Below are positions 37,182 to 37,717 of a DNA stretch of 37,717 nt, piece by piece. The first letter of the stretch is position 1; each line of letters begins with the position of its first letter. The translations under genes and the position numbers were made by a program. The notes under the pieces were generated by a model that saw nothing but the letters and a program-made list of their open reading frames with translations, had not been told where the DNA came from and searched no databases. The DNA lies in IMG/VR virus record IMGVR_UViG_3300034022_000315, positions 1 to 37,717 of that record. One strand, written 5' to 3'. The DNA comes from a virus.

Positions 37182-37717
37182 TTAGCACCTACAAGGCATA
37201 ATGACATATATAACCTCATCACTAGGCATCATATAGCCAGCCAACTCACAACTATATAAACGTTTAGGCGTGGTATTACCAAAATACTTACAAAGTGCAT
37301 CATTGGCAAGGGCAACATATGACCAGTTAAATTGATGCTGTATAGCGTTTAAATTTTTATCATGGTCATTTAACTTTATCGGATCAATTATCTTATTAAA
37401 GCTTGGATACTTATGGTCAATAGGTGTGAACACTTCTAGTTCAGTATCAGAAATAGCTATCTCGTAACGGCCATTAATTAAAAATATACCTACGTCAATA
37501 AGGTCATGTTTTGTCCCAACTTTTTTTAATAGCGCTTTTATTGTTTCGATTGGAACGATAATATTATCTTCTGGAATATCATTATTATAAATATTGATAT
37601 GGCATAACACATGACCATTTGAACCACTAACGTGAGTTTTGGTGATGTTAAGGCCATTAAGATAATATCGTATATCAGGTTTTTTAGGTGCTGCGCTTAG
37701 TGCTAGTCTTAAGTCTT
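37182..37717 (-). CDS. DnaN-like sliding clamp fragment protein, main part (5' end truncated by the contig end)
   Basis: This is the continuation of the gene starting at 167; here the frame is open to the contig end, ten bases short of the ATG. Across the whole 181 residues: DIRYYLNG (18-25), SNGHV (36-40), IIVP then IKALLKKV (56-70), IDHKYPSF (103-110), FNWSYV (133-138) and the terminal YVIMPCRC (174-181). E. coli DnaN has, in the same order, DVRYYLNG, TDGHR, VIVP, VDGRFPDY, FNVSYV and the final YVVMPMRL. So it keeps domain II and the last half of domain III; domain I and the first half of III are missing (DnaN is 366 residues). YVVMPMRL lines the pocket that binds polymerases. Ring formation with so few domains is unproven. 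Confidence 0.85.
   Translation of the reverse strand, partial: DLRLALSAAPKKPDIRYYLNGLNITKTHVSGSNGHVLCHINIYNNDIPEDNIIVPIETIKALLKKVGTKHDLIDVGIFLINGRYEIAISDTELEVFTPIDHKYPSFNKIIDPIKLNDHDKNLNAIQHQFNWSYVALANDALCKYFGNTTPKRLYSCELAGYMMPSDEVIYVIMPCRC
37561..37717. repeat. Right copy of the terminal overlap
   Basis: It matches 1-157 except A at 37591 (G at 31). The difference changes codon 46 of the clamp-like gene (Ile here, Thr on the left), indicating two variants in the source population or a base error. Confidence 0.9.

Noticed and set aside
1-37717. tRNA, rRNA or integrase/attachment site
   Set aside because: I saw no cloverleaf with a GGTTC-type arm, no ribosomal sequence and no tyrosine or serine recombinase motifs; a full computational scan was not possible.

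Overview
The window is essentially one complete circular genome of a tailed phage with podovirus-type (P22-like) virion genes. Bases 1-157 are repeated at 37561-37717 with a single mismatch, so the unit is 37,560 bp read slightly past its own start. There is no integrase, transposase, rRNA or tRNA that I can see. The moderately AT-rich sequence, good Shine-Dalgarno sites and a DnaN-like gene of proteobacterial type suggest a lytic phage of a (probably aquatic) proteobacterium; the host is inference.

Layout. (1) 1-537 and 36810-37717 form one leftward operon across the contig joint: a 25-residue membrane peptide, an 81-residue protein, a 181-residue sliding-clamp-like protein split by the contig ends, a 70-residue protein and a 52-residue ribbon-helix-helix regulator, ending at a strong terminator. 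(2) 538-1747 is a regulatory zone with nine copies of an octamer TGATACAT/ATGTATCA around one small gene, then G-runs, C-runs and poly-T direct repeats just before the terminase. (3) 1748-25233 is the rightward virion and lysis block: TerS, TerL, portal, scaffold, coat, small head proteins, a beta-helix tailspike, gp4-like and gp10-like tail accessory proteins, a large fibre with a C-terminal S74 chaperone, a sulfotransferase and a beta-hydroxylase, DNA ejection proteins, a tail-collar protein, holin, a coiled-coil membrane protein and lysozyme. (4) 30389 down to 25226 is a leftward operon of about 17 small overlapping genes (nuclease, DUF3310, HTH protein, shuffled paralogous small proteins, SNF2-type helicase). 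(5) 30506-36461 is rightward replication: RecB/Cas4-like nuclease, a probable ssDNA-binding protein, family A DNA polymerase and a primase-helicase.

Working picture: the phage brings its own polymerase, primase-helicase and nucleases, plus a trimmed clamp-like protein that might act with phage or host polymerase. Virion assembly follows the P22 scheme (portal, scaffold, HK97-fold coat, gp4/gp10-type neck, three or four ejection proteins). Receptor binding is shared between a tailspike, a long fibre and a collar-domain fibre.

The most notable points are: the truncated DnaN-like protein crossing the contig joint; an in-frame TAA inside the gp10-like gene with an otherwise intact frame; four copies of a 40-residue repeat inserted in that gene; the octamer array; the sulfotransferase/hydroxylase pair beside the fibre gene; and a cassette array in which the ribosome site of each gene lies in the C-terminal codons of the one before. 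All family names come from reading motifs, not from database searches.
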